A stretch of 64,000 nt of DNA from Conus ventricosus (lineage: Eukaryota > Mollusca > Gastropoda > Neogastropoda > Conidae): assembly GCA_018398815.1 (NCBI GenBank), contig CM031616.1, positions 28,680,770 to 28,744,769 on the forward strand, in the 5' to 3' direction. Made by a program: the position numbers and the translations under genes. The notes under the pieces were generated by a model. That model saw only the letters and a program-made list of their open reading frames with translations, searched no databases and was not told where the DNA came from. Of the stretch, positions 1 through 10,410 are shown in pieces. Position 1 is the stretch's first letter. Each line of letters begins with the position of its first letter.

Positions 1-85
1 CACAACACCACCACCACACCACACTACAACACACACACACCACCAACACACACACGGGGCGCGGGGCACAAACACACAACACACA

Positions 86-138
<53 letters not shown>
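1..138. repeat. CA-rich then (CT)n microsatellite
   Basis: The first ~90 bases are an imperfect CA/CAC repeat and positions ~88-138 a clean CT run. It is simple sequence with no coding content and continues off the left edge of the window. Confidence 0.9.
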
Positions 139-142
<4 letters not shown>

Positions 143-159
143 GCATCTGACCTGAAAGG

Positions 160-1600
160 AGAAGGAGCCAAAGCGAAGGGAACGCTAGTTGGCCTACATG
201 GACAGAGAAAGGGAGGGAAGCGAGTCATAGCAGAGAGGGTGAAAGAGAAGGAAAGTTTGAATGACGATTGGTTCGTCTATTAATCAGAGAACGTTCCTGT
301 CAGCGGTGTGAGGAAGTTGGTGTGGAGGGGGTATGGAGAGGGGAGTGGGGGTGGGAGGCTATACACATTAGAAAAGATTTACCTTTCGACCTCAAGTCAT
401 TCAGGACAACATTCATCACATTTACGCCAAACAATAAATTTCAAACGCTCTATATAAACAAAAATGAAATATTAAAGTTTCCATGAGAATGTCCATCGGT
501 AATAGAAACATACAGGCTCGTGTGGTGAATGAGAGTTGATAAAGCAAAAAAAAAAAAGTGGGAAGAAGTAGGAGGATGGAGGACCCATTTAAAAAAAGAA
601 AAGAAAAAGAGAAACAGGAAAAATTATAAAGAAATGTGGAAAAGAAATGGAGGTTGGAAGGGGGGAGGTAGGGGGGGGGGGGGGATCTTTTTTTGCACGA
701 AGATGAAGTGCATTGTGAGAGGAACGAAAAACGAAAGGGAAAAAAAAAAACGAAAGAACAAAAAGAAAGGAAAGAAAAACAACATCGTTCGAGCTTCGTC
801 GTTGTTTTTCAATTCTGTGTTTGTTTGGGTGTTGTTGTTTGTTTGTTTTAATTTTGTATGTGAGGAGTTAGATGATATGCCTAATTCTGTAAATTTTCTT
901 GCGATTTGTTACCTTCTGACCAGTTGTAGAGGTCAGGGGTGAGACCAAAAACGGTGGAGAAGGGCGATGAAAGGGTGGAAGAAGGGGTTTAAGAATGGGG
1001 TGCGGGTACTTGGGCTGGTGGATCGGGGAGAGGGGATGAGGGTAGGAGAGGCGAGGGGAGGGGAGCGAAAGATAACACAAAAAAGATGAATCCAACGACT
1101 GTTCCTAGCAGTCGCTAGAAAGTTGCCACAACTCAGCAAGTCATGAATCCGACGTAGATATCAACATTTGTACTTTTGAGAGACAGGGTTGAAACACAAA
1201 AGTTGAAGATTTAAAATGATCCACTGTCTAATTCCGATTCTTTCCGTTCAAAATCCACTTCATCGACAATAAAAAAAAAAAAAAAACAGCAACAACAAAT
1301 GAATGTTGTCTTGAAAGATAGAGGTGAAACAAGATTTTGTCAGCAATTTTTGTTACCCCAAGATGCCAAAAATAGTAACGTTATGTGGTTGGTACGAAGA
1401 GGCGTCGGTATTCCGAGGCGTCGGTGTTCCTACTCCCCCGCAGTGGCGAACAAGACACGACGGGGAGCAATGGTCGTACAGGGCAGAAGGGGGAGTTAAA
1501 AAATGTGCTAGTCAGGAGAAAGATCGTTCACAGTTCGTAAATATTTGCGCAAGAAACTATCATTATTCCAGCAGGCTCCGTTGGAATTTGCTTGTCGTTT
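160..1600. other. No gene seen; purine-rich spacer
   Basis: This stretch holds A- and G-rich low-complexity DNA: A-runs at 546-557 and 1270-1286, a 14-base G-run at 671-684 and a G-rich block at 940-1070. Open frames here translate the low-complexity DNA (Lys/Arg- or Pro-rich) and show no domain. I saw no upstream troponin I exon in it. Confidence 0.6.
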
Positions 1601-1604
1601 GAGA

Positions 1605-1624
1605 ACGGAGTGAGAGAGAGCGAG

Positions 1625-1664
<40 letters not shown>

Positions 1665-1790
1665 CGTGCGTGTACACACACACACACCCACACTCTCTTC
1701 TCTCTCTCTCTCTCTCTCTCTCTCCTCTCTCTCTCCGCACGCACGCTCGCTCGCTCGCTCGCTCGCTCGCTCCTCCAACACACACACACA

Positions 1791-1827
<37 letters not shown>

Positions 1828-1920
1828 CACGCACGCACGCAGGCACGCACGCACGCACACACAGACAGACACAGACACACATACACGCGCGCACGCGCAC
1901 GCACGCACGCGCACACACAT
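1605..1920. repeat. Compound microsatellite (GA)n-(CT)n-(GCTC)n-(CA)n
   Basis: A GA run (1609-1660) is followed by CT, then by repeats of GCTC and GCAC, then by CA and CAGA runs to about 1920. The long open frames on both strands across it are only repeat translations. Confidence 0.9.
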
Positions 1921-2284
1921 ATTTCCGAACTAAAAGCAGTCTTATTCTTACCCGGTTGGTTCGCAGGAGCAAAGGTGCACGTATCGGCACGCACACTGAA
2001 CCCAGACCTGTCTGTCTGCGGCATCTGTGTAAAACAGCGGTGCATATCCCTTTTTTTTTTGTATCGGAAACTTTAGCTTTTCTGCTCTGTCCGCGTCACA
2101 AGAGAACCAGTCTTGTATACATGGCCGACAGTCACGCCGAAGTCGGTCGTGCGTTTCATCTTCTTCTTTCTTCTGAATCCTACCCCATCTTCCGTCCTCT
2201 CTCTCTCTTTCTTTGCCCGGTCTTGCAATAATTATCTTGGCGTGGAACAGTTAAGCGTACGTGCGCATTGCTTTCATGCGCGCG

Positions 2285-2287
2285 CTC

Positions 2288-2319
<32 letters not shown>

Positions 2320-2376
2320 TCTCTCTCTCTTCTCTCTTCACACACACACACCACCACACACACCACACACCACACA
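2285..2376. repeat. (CT)n-(CA)n microsatellite
   Basis: A CT-rich tract at 2287-2338 is directly followed by CA/CAC repeats to 2376. Confidence 0.85.
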
Positions 2377-2615
2377 GATGTCTGAGTCGAAATATTCATC
2401 ATGCAGTCCGCTTCATGTATATGCTTATGAGGTTGCTTTGGCTTGCAGATTGGCGGCCTTTTTAGAGAATCATTGATTAGTTAAAGTTTTTATGGTGTTT
2501 GGAGAGTGCTTTTGTGTTGCAAAAAATGATCTTAAAGTTGATAGTCGAGGCGTTGACAGTCTGAGATACAGAATGCATGCATTTAGCTACCAGCTATTGA
2601 CAAGCGTTGTCTTGA

Positions 2616-3370
2616 CCCTCTTCAGGTGGTGACGTACCGTGTAAGCGTGAAGTAGTAAATGCTCTATGTCGACTACAATAAGGTAGTGACGGACCTGTGC
2701 TGACTGCTGAGGTATGTGACGGTTACCTGTGTTGACTGCATGAGGCGTTGACGTATGTGTGTTGACTGCATGCGGTGGTGAGTACATATGTTGATGCATG
2801 AGGTTGTGAATCTGTATTAACTGCACGAGGTAGTGACTTATCTGTGTTGATGCATGAGGCGATGACTTATCTGTGTTGACGGAGGAGGTGGTGACTTACT
2901 GTGTATGAGAGGTGTGACTTATCTGTTGACCTGCATGAGGTGGTGACTTATCTGTTGCTGATGAGGTGGTGACTTATCTGTGTTGATTGCAGGAGGTGGT
3001 GACTTATCTGTGTTGACTGCAGGAGGTGGTGACTTATCTGTGTTGACTGCGTGAGGTGGTGACTTATCTGTGTTGACAGCATGAGGTAGTAACGTACCTG
3101 TGTTGACTGCATGTGGTGACGCACCTATGCTGACTGCATGAGGTAGTAACGTACCTGTGCTGACTGCATGAGGTAGTGACTTACCTGTGTGACTGCGTGA
3201 GGTGGTGACTTACCTGTGACTGCATGAGGTGGTGAGTTATCTATGTTGACGGCATGAGGTGGTGATGTACCTGTATTGACTGCGTGAGATAGTGACGTTC
3301 CTTATCGACTGCACGATGCACTGACGTGTCTGTGCTGACTGCATGAAGTACTAATGTCCCTGTGTTGATG
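2616..3370. repeat. Minisatellite, unit about 30 bp
   Basis: About two dozen imperfect tandem units built from the phrases tgcatgaggtggtgac and ttatctgtgttgac follow one another from roughly 2616 to 3370. A degraded continuation (gcatgaag, ggtgaggc) runs to about 3545. Units vary by substitutions and small indels. The array lies about 1.2 kb upstream of the first troponin I exon found. A possible exon-like end at 3545 (gcatgaag followed by gtacc) is explained by the repeat itself. Confidence 0.85.
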
Positions 3371-3545
3371 TGCATGAAGCATGAGCCCGGCGGCTGTTGT
3401 GCAGCATGAAGTGGTGAGGCAGGTGAGGTCGCTGTTCTGGCGGAGGGCTATGAGGTAGTGCTGCAGGAGGAGGTCCTGATGGAGCTGTGTGAGACCCTGC
3501 ACTCCTGGCCTGACCACCTGCCGCACACTGGATTGCATGAAGGTA

Positions 3546-4402
3546 CCCCCCTCCCCTTCTCCCTCTCCTCCACTGTCCCTCGCTAATCGCCACATCTACT
3601 TACTTTCAACCCTTCGCCTCATCCACCTTCTCACTAACATGTATGACACCGTTTTGTGTCACAGTCACTCTCACAGCCTGCTCCTAATCGTCTATGTAGA
3701 ATTGCTTCCCCACCACTGTCCGCACCTTCACCATCTCCCAACCTTGCTTTTTGCAGAGGCTTTTTTCACTATTGTAATGGACGCCAGGAATCTCACTGCT
3801 AACTCTAAGGTGTCCCTACCCCTTTCCACCTCTCAGTTTGTTAGGGTTTGAATTATCCTTTTCTGACTGTCGGACTAAAGCTAGCAAACAAAGCCTTACT
3901 GATCAACGGACGATACACTCTGATGAAAAAAGCAGTTTCTCGCAGGATCTGTTGTATTCTACGGCTTAATTTCATTTTACGGAGGAAAAAAGGAAGATCA
4001 AACTACGTCTTTGACGAATGTCCACTACATGTTTGTTCTTCCGGCCTTTGTTTACCTTTGTACCTGGTGACTTTGACGGAGCCAGTACCTTGGGTTCGTG
4101 TTTTCCTCAACAGGTGAGAACAGTGGGCATCTTAAAGGTGCTGATATCAATGAAGTAGGCCATAAAAGACATTTAGGTGTGAAATTTCCACAAGATTTTG
4201 TTTATGGAAATTAAGGATTCTCTGCCCTCTTCCTGATCCTTTGTTCCTTCCAACCCTGGAGTGTGTACGGAAATCTTTTTATGAATGATTTCCCTAGCAT
4301 GATATTAGTCAGTGCAACCCCTGTTCGGTGTGGTAATAGCGTAGGGGTGAACAATAGCACTCGTTACAAACCCTGGCCACTTCAAGCTGCTGTTACTAAA
4401 AC

Positions 4403-4451
<49 letters not shown>

Positions 4452-4586
4452 CCCCCATCTCACATCTTCTTCCCTTGTCTCTCTTTTCTTCATGACCAGG
4501 ACTTATCTCACACCTTCACTCTGTTCACGGAGAAGTGTGGTGTGCAGTGCAGTGCACGTGCAGCGTGTGGGTGTGTGCTTGTGCAG
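3546..4586. other. Upstream region or intron of troponin I; no exon recognised
   Basis: This stretch is mixed-composition DNA with a clean CT run at about 4408-4445. It must hold intron sequence or 5' gene sequence of the troponin I gene, but I could not find an N-terminal exon in it. The open frame at 3848-4117 has no family resemblance I can name. Confidence 0.5.
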
Positions 4587-4707
4587 AAAAATGATCATGC
4601 AGAAGGCGGCCGAGGACCTCCGCAACGAGGCCAAGGCCAAGGCGGAGGAGAAAGAGAGGTTTCATCAACGAGGGGTCACCCCTCTCAAGGCTGAAGGCTG
4701 GGACAAG
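4587..4707 (+). CDS. TnI: Troponin I, internal exon (inhibitory subunit of the troponin complex)
   Basis: Troponin I binds actin-tropomyosin and troponin C and holds muscle thin filaments off at low calcium. The exon follows a 3' splice site (tgtgtgcttgtgcag, ending 4586) and ends at a donor (gacaag, then gtaaac at 4708). It reads KMIMQKAAEDLRNEAKAKAE, then EKERF, and ends near TPLKAEGWDK. In the family this is the start of the conserved core: an amphipathic Lys/Glu-rich helix that pairs with troponin C and T, followed by a short proline-containing linker. The codons after ERF read best with one inserted T and one lost base, which cancel each other. The exon ends in phase 0. The next exon found continues the family order (LAELQNLIKE). 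The N-terminal exons, including the start codon, were not found. The identification rests on the exon series as a whole. Confidence 0.75.
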
Positions 4708-4774
4708 GTAAACCGCACCTCGCCCTCTTCAACGTCTGAAAAAACAACAGAAACGTGACGAAAAGGTCGCTTCT

Positions 4775-4775
<1 letters not shown>

Positions 4776-4822
<47 letters not shown>
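4776..4822. repeat. Poly-C tract, 47 bases
   Basis: An uninterrupted C run starts 69 bases downstream of the exon donor at 4708, inside the troponin I intron. Its true length is uncertain, since homopolymers are the least reliable part of such assemblies. Confidence 0.8.
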
Positions 4823-5050
4823 ACACACAACACCCGCATCCCTTCCTTTCTTTCCCCGCTGAATAGTGTGCGGCAGGAAAAGCAGGGTGGGTGAGTGGGT
4901 GGGTGTCATCTGACGTAGGTACACTACCGAGCAAGATCATCGACAGTTGTTTTTTTTTTTTAAAGCTTTTGAAAAGACAGAGTGTTTGGCAGTTTTTTGA
5001 TCACCTTATCAATTTGTCACACGCACATAAGCTGCCACATTACACAACGA

Positions 5051-6365
5051 ACAGTTTATTGAAGGCCTCAGGGTCCACCCGAACAAACACTCACACAACA
5101 AATGTTTATTGAGGGCCTCAGGGTCCACCCTAACAAACACTTACACAACAAACAGTTTATTGAAGGCCTCAGGGTCCACCCTAACAAACACTCACACAAC
5201 AACAGTTTATTGAAGGTCTCAGGGTCCATCCTAACAAACACTTACACAGCGAACAGTTTATTGAAGGCCTCAGGGTCCACCCTAACAAACACCCTACACA
5301 ACAAACAGTTTATTGAGGGCTCAGGGTCCACCTAACAAACATTTACACAACAAACAGTTTATTGAAGGCCTCAGGGTCCACATAACAAACACTTACACAA
5401 CAAAAGTTTATTGAAGGCCTCAGGGTCCACCCTAACAAACACTTACACAAACACTGTTTATTGAAGGCCTCAGGGTCCACCCTAACAAACACTTACACAG
5501 CGAACAGTTTATTGAAGGCCTCAGGGTCACCTAACAAACGCTTACACAACAACAGTTTATTGAGGGCTCAGGGTCCACCCTAACAAACACTTACACAACA
5601 AACTGTTTATTGAAGGCCTCAGGGTCCATCCTAACAAACACTTACACAGCGAACAGTTTATTATGAAGGCCGCAGGGTCCACCCTAACAAAAAGCTTACA
5701 CAACAACAGTTTATTGAGGCCTCAGGGTCCACCCTAATAAACACACAACAAACAGTTTATTGAAGGCCTCAGGGTCCACCCTAACAAACATTACACAACA
5801 AACAGTTTATTGAAGGCCTCAGGGTCCACCCCAACAAACACTTACACACAAACTGTTTATTGAAGGCCTCAGGGTCCACCTAACAAACACGTACACAACA
5901 AACAGTTTATTGAAGGCTCAGGGTCCACCCTAACAAACACTTACACAACAAACAGTTTATTGAAGGCTCAGGGTCCACCCTAATAAAACACAACAAACAG
6001 TTTATTGAGGGCCTCAGGGTCCACCCTAAAAACACTTACACAACAAACAGTTTATTGAAGGCCTCAGGGTCATCTTAACAAACACGTAACAAACAGTTTA
6101 TTGAAGGCCTCAGGGTCCATCTTAACAAACACGTACAAACAAACAGTTTATTGAGGGCCTCAGGGTCCACCCTAACAAACACGTACACAACAAACAGTTT
6201 ATTGAAGGCCTCAGGGTCCACCTTAACAAAACACTGACACAACAAACAGTTTATTGAAGGCCTCAGGTCCACCTTAACAAACACTGACACAACAAACAGT
6301 TTATTGAAGGCTTCAGGGTCCTTTTAACAAACACTGACACAAAACAGTTTATTGCAGGCCTCAGG
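5051..6365. repeat. Minisatellite, 27 units of about 51 bp
   Basis: I counted 27 occurrences of the core gtttattgaaggcctcaggg, each followed by tccaccctaacaaacactta and cacaacaaaca before the next core. Periods run from about 45 to 54 because of small indels. The first unit starts at about 5051 and the last, truncated, ends at about 6365. It lies wholly inside the intron between troponin I exons 4587-4707 and 7644-7750. Open frames across it (for example 5102-5335) only translate the unit and are not genes. Confidence 0.97.
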
Positions 6366-7040
6366 GCAATATTCCATTTTCCCCATGGAGGAATGCGGAT
6401 GCATAATCGCTAAATCCAGCTCTTGTGGTTATCGGGCAGTAAAGTGGTATAACAACACCCGCAACAACTTCTACCCTGAAAACTTAGGTTAACCGGTTTC
6501 ACTTTTTTTGGTAAAATCTTAGATGATGATCCATGGCCTTCTGCTCTATCACCCTGAAAAAAAAGGAAGTGGCTGACATCTCTCGTGCTTACAGGCGCAC
6601 AAACACGTTCAAGCGCACGTGGTGATTCATGCACATAGTCAGAGTCACAACACTGTCTTCCTCACCGCTTCTTCGCTGACGCTCACCTCGTGTTATGGTG
6701 CGTGCGTGTTACGGGTGCATTATATGAGGAGAGCAGCTATGCTTGATGAGCTTACGCTGCAATGCATTGCATTGTACTGTATGGTATCGAACTGTACGGT
6801 ATTTCGTTGCATTGTTCTGTGTTAGGTTATCACTAATTGTACTACATTATCTGATTACAACATTGGATCTCCACCCAAAGTAAACGTGCTTGAGAAGGGT
6901 GTGTTGTGTTTCACTGCATGCGTTTTACTGTTGTATATGATGAACACGAAGCTTGAGGGACACTGTGTAATTTTTGTTGTTGTGTTGTATTGTTTGTTGA
7001 CGGCACAATTACAGTACCTGATTTCAGATCTGCGCTCTTA
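6366..7040. other. Intron of troponin I; start of a TTGTA-type drift
   Basis: No exon was recognised. From about 6765 to 6835 and again at 6960-6995, short TTGTA, TTGCA and TTGTT words accumulate and prefigure the array that follows. Confidence 0.5.
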
Positions 7041-7059
7041 AAAAAATCCACGCTGTATT

Positions 7060-7636
7060 GTCATATATTGCACTGCATTATATTGTATTTTGATGCTTAT
7101 ATGCCAGTATAGGATGACATCGCCGCCGGAGAACTCTATACTGTGTTTGGGTACTATGTGGTAATGAACACAGAATGGAATCGTCTGATGACAGCGCAGC
7201 TTCAAGCCTGATCAATGCAACCGTGCCGAAAAAAAATGACGCTTTGAGTTGTATTATATTGTGATCTGTTGTGTTGTGTCGTGTTGTTTTATGTTGTGTT
7301 GTTTTGTGTTGTGTTGCGTTGTCAAGATGACTGAAGTGGGTTGTCGTCGATTTGACCGACGAACAACAACATTGTATTGTTTTGCATTGCATTGTATTGT
7401 ATTTTTTATTGCTTTGTGTTGTATTGCATTGTACAGTATTATATTGGAAAGTATTGCATTTTGTTTGCATCACATTGCATTGTATTGTGTTTGTATTGTA
7501 TTGCAGTTATTGTACTGTATTTATGTGTATTACATTGCCTTGTATTACATTGTATTGAATTGTATTGCATTGCACTCTGTTGTATTGCACTGTACTGTAC
7601 TGTATTTGCATTGTATTGTACGGTTATTGTATTACA
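7060..7636. repeat. Degenerate pentanucleotide array (TTGTA/TTGCA/TTGTG)n
   Basis: Near-continuous words of the form TTGTA, TTGCA, TTACA and TTGTG run over two blocks, about 7060-7090 and 7249-7636. Unique sequence at 7091-7248 separates them. The array ends roughly ten bases before the exon at 7644. Long Cys/Ile/Val-rich open frames here are shadows of the repeat. Confidence 0.9.
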
Positions 7637-7643
7637 CTTCTGG

Positions 7644-7750
7644 TGTCTGGCGGAGCTACAGAACCTGATCAAAGAACCTCCCCCTAGGTAGCCGTGTTGG
7701 AAGAAGAGGAGGTTATGACTGGGAAATCATGATCGTAAAAGGACTTCGAG
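7644..7750 (+). CDS. TnI: Troponin I, internal exon with small indels
   Basis: The frame from 7644 reads CLAELQNLIKE, then breaks at aacctccccctagg (7675-7688). It resumes in shifted frames as VLEEEE and YDWEI-MIVK and ends in KDFE just before a donor (gag, then gtctgt at 7751). In troponin I this block joins two helices and carries the conserved Leu-Glu-Glu-(Glu) followed by Tyr-Asp and the Lys-Asp-Tyr/Phe-Glu end, as seen here. The next exon starts INDL, the expected continuation. No clean AG is visible at the 5' edge (ttacacttctgg), so the start is approximate and the acceptor may be hit by a base error. At least two to three single-base indels are needed to read it through. Given similar indels across the window I favour sequence error over a dead gene. 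Confidence 0.7.
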
Positions 7751-7983
7751 GTCTGTACCTCCCTTTCCGTGATCTTTGAGGGTCCAATCTATTGATGTGC
7801 TTGTTTGACAGTTGTATATTTTCTTTAATTTTCCATCAGATTTTTTTTTTTTTTTTCTAGTGTTGTATTGTCTGTCTTTGTGTCTGTTTTGAAGATTCTT
7901 GTTTTCTGTCCACCTGCCCGATGACTGTCTCGCTCTGTATTTTGCTCCTTTCGTCTCATTAACTCTACTCTCACTGTGTGTTG

Positions 7984-7984
7984 T

Positions 7985-8022
<38 letters not shown>

Positions 8023-8410
8023 CGTGTGAGTGTGTGTGTGTGTGCTGTGTGTGTGTGTGTGTGTGTGTATGTGTGTGTGTGTGTGTGGGTGTGTGTGTGT
8101 TTTTTTGGGGGTGTGTGTGTGTGTCATTTCATTTATCGTTCTTTCACCTAATCGTGATATTAGGGACGTGTGTGGGTGTGTGTGTGTGTGTGTGTAGTGG
8201 GTGTGTGTGTGTGTGTGCGTGCGTGCGTTGCGTGCGTGCGTGCGTGCGTGCGTGTAGGGGTGTGTGTTTTTGTGTTGTGTGCGTGCGTGCGAGTGCGTGT
8301 CCTTGTGTGTATGTGTGGCGTGCGTTGCGTGTGAGAGCGTGTGTGTGTGTTGTGTGTGTGTGTGTAGTGCTCGTGTGTGTGTTGGTGTGTGTGTGTGTGT
8401 GTGTGAGGGA
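7984..8410. repeat. Long GT-rich microsatellite, interrupted
   Basis: GT runs with GCGT blocks fill 7984-8125 and 8168-8405, with a short unique insert between them. It lies in the intron between the troponin I exons ending 7750 and starting 8718. A further CT run lies at 8511-8560. Confidence 0.9.
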
Positions 8411-8526
8411 CCTCCCCGCCCCCCCACTCTCTGTCTTTCTCTATGTCTCGGTGTCGGTTCTCTGTCTGTTTTGCTGTCTGTTGTCTGTCAGTCTGTCTGG
8501 TCTGTTCTGTCTCTCTCTCTCTCTTA

Positions 8527-8565
<39 letters not shown>

Positions 8566-8717
8566 CAGTCAGACAGTGTCTGTTTCTGTCGTTATTTTGT
8601 TGGTGTTGTCAAAGATAAATGGAGGAGAAATTGAGGTGGGTTCGGAAGTTAGGCTTGTACGGAAGTTGATTATGAAGGCCCTAATTGAGCTGGAGGTGTG
8701 TTTGGTGTTGTTTTCAG

Positions 8718-8760
8718 ATCAACGACTCACCTTAAAGGCGCTACGACACCAAGGGAAATT
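8718..8760 (+). CDS. TnI: Troponin I, short internal exon
   Basis: The exon sits between an acceptor (gttgttttcag, ending 8717) and a donor (gtgagc at 8761). It reads IND, then with one missing base LTLKA, and ends GK with two bases of the next codon. This matches the family block INDLTLKV-ND-RGKF, the end of the coiled coil with troponin T and the start of the inhibitory region. Its last two bases join the first base of the exon at 9502 to complete a Phe codon, so the phases agree. The middle (LRHQ) departs from the usual NDLR, by change or by base error. The short length alone would not be persuasive, but splice sites, phase and order all fit. Confidence 0.75.
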
Positions 8761-8765
8761 GTGAG

Positions 8766-8769
8766 CTCT

Positions 8770-8800
<31 letters not shown>

Positions 8801-8874
8801 CTCTCTCTCTCTCTCTCTTCTCTCGCTCTCTCTCTCTCTCTTTCTTTCCTCTCTCTCCCCCTGAAGGGTGTGGG

Positions 8875-8905
<31 letters not shown>

Positions 8906-8969
8906 TGTTGTGTGTGCGTGCGTGTTGTATGTGCGCGCGTGTGGGTGCGTGCGTGCGTGCGTTGGCGTG

Positions 8970-9005
<36 letters not shown>

Positions 9006-9095
9006 ACGCACGTAAGCACGTGTATATGTGTGAGAGAAGGGTGGGGATAGACAGACAGAGAGGATGAATGAGTTGTTGAGAGAGGGGGGAGAGTG

Positions 9096-9126
<31 letters not shown>

Positions 9127-9160
9127 GAGAGAGAGAGAGGAGAGAGGAGAGAGAGAGAAT
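8766..9160. repeat. (CT)n, (GT)n, (GA)n microsatellites
   Basis: CT runs (8768-8860) are followed by GT/GCGT runs (8872-9004) and GA runs (9085-9158), all inside a troponin I intron. More GA runs lie at 9382-9446. Confidence 0.9.
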
Positions 9161-9501
9161 ACTAATACGACTACGAGTACGAAACACCGAATATTTTATT
9201 CAGATTAAGGCCATGGCCCCATACTGAAGGGGGACATTTACACAAGTATACAATACAACTTACGCCTGAGACATTATAAATTATAAAACCTACCCACAGC
9301 AACAATGAAAAATTTATACATAATTGAATAAAGTTTATGTGCAACATCACGCAGCTTTGTTATTTATGAGGCACAAAAGACTGAGAGAGAGAGAGAAGCG
9401 AGTCGAGAGAGAGAGAGTGTGAGAGGGAGAGAGAGAGAGAGGAGAGAGTAACTAATATATACTGTCGGGACATGACCCTGCAATGTTGATTTTTTTTTCA
9501 G

Positions 9502-9544
9502 CGTCATGCCGGTCCTCGAAAAGTTCGACAAAAACAGAGAGCAA
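9502..9544 (+). CDS. TnI: Troponin I, short internal exon (inhibitory region)
   Basis: The exon lies between a strong acceptor (T-tract then cag, ending 9501) and a consensus donor (gtaagtg at 9545). Its first base completes the Phe codon begun at 8759-8760, giving GKF across the junction. It then reads VMPVLEKFDKNREQ in one open frame and ends in phase 0. In troponin I, GKFVKP followed by Leu-Lys-Lys-Val is the inhibitory segment that contacts actin and troponin C. The VMPVLEKF here fits that position with fewer basic residues than arthropod or vertebrate forms. No indels are needed. Confidence 0.75.
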
Positions 9545-9784
9545 GTAAGTGCATGTCTTGTCAGTGGAATGACTCCTTCCTGTATCTGGCTCGCCAGTCA
9601 CACTGTGTTTGTCTGTCATCATCTTAGTCTTCTTTTCTTTTCTTTTTTTCCTACCCGCAAACAGCTTATTAGCGTTTTTACTTACCATCCTCCTTATGAA
9701 AGAGCACAAATTCCAAGGCAATTAAATTGAACAGTTACAATTTTTTTTAAATGTTTATTTTAAAACAATCTTACTGGCCAAAAC

Positions 9785-10410
9785 AAGGATATTATCAAAG
9801 CAACATCAAATTCCAACCAAGCAGTTTTTTGAAGTGGTTGACAAATTCCTGAACAAGCAGTATAGCACACATCCAAACAATCAGCTATTTTCTCGATTAA
9901 TAACGCCCAACAAAGTAGCTTCCTTCAAAACAGACACTCGAATTCAAACCCAGGCAGAAACATATGAAATTAGGCAAAATTCTGAAGGAAACACACTCAA
10001 GACACCCAGTTATTGGTGATTACCATGACGTTCAGACAAGCAGTATCTTTCAAACAGTATTGATTTCCGAACAAGCAACTTATTTGAAATAATCACATAT
10101 TACACACAAATATGTTATTTGAAATATTCACAAATTCCGAACAGGGCAACTTAAGCAATTTATTTGAAGCAATTAAGGATTTCCTACAAGCTTGTGCTGT
10201 TTTTAAACAATATTGTGTCTCAGATTCTAAACAAGCAATTTCTTTGTAATCATTGACAGATTCCAAAGAGGCCATTTCGTTTTAAACAGCCACTTAAAAT
10301 CTTATGTGGCTGTTTCTTCGGAACACTCAAAATTCCAAACAAGTAGTTTATCGGAAAACAATCTCAAGTTCCGATAAACAAACAGTCATCAGAAACAAAT
10401 TCCATACAAG
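9785..10410. repeat. Very degenerate tandem repeat (attccaaacaagcaa/ttatttgaa)
   Basis: Variants of attccgaacaagcaact followed by tatttgaaata recur irregularly every 40-60 bases, for example near 9805, 9843, 10040, 10068, 10135, 10219 and 10331. Spacing and sequence have drifted strongly, so it looks like an old minisatellite. It lies in the last large troponin I intron recognised. Confidence 0.6.

Noticed and set aside
1508..2076. Several frames over 100 codons on both strands
   Set aside because: They translate CA/GT and CT/GA microsatellites (Thr-His, Cys-Val, Ser-Leu runs). The same holds at 7825-8764, 12638-13224 (left part), 19789-20161, 22478-22929, 35480-36092, 40704-41181, 41231-41853, 57678-58178 and 60805-62400.
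3507..3545. N-terminal troponin I exon ending at gtacc
   Set aside because: The text is a decayed unit of the adjacent minisatellite and lacks the basic helix expected there.
3848..4117. 89-residue frame upstream of troponin I
   Set aside because: No motif, signal or family resemblance was found; it is a plausible chance frame.
5102..5335. 77-residue frame with an internal repeat
   Set aside because: It is the 51-bp minisatellite read in one frame. The frame breaks wherever a unit has an indel, and other units read in different frames.
5051..6365. CRISPR-like array
   Set aside because: Units are contiguous tandem copies with no unique spacers between conserved repeats, and the genome context is animal.
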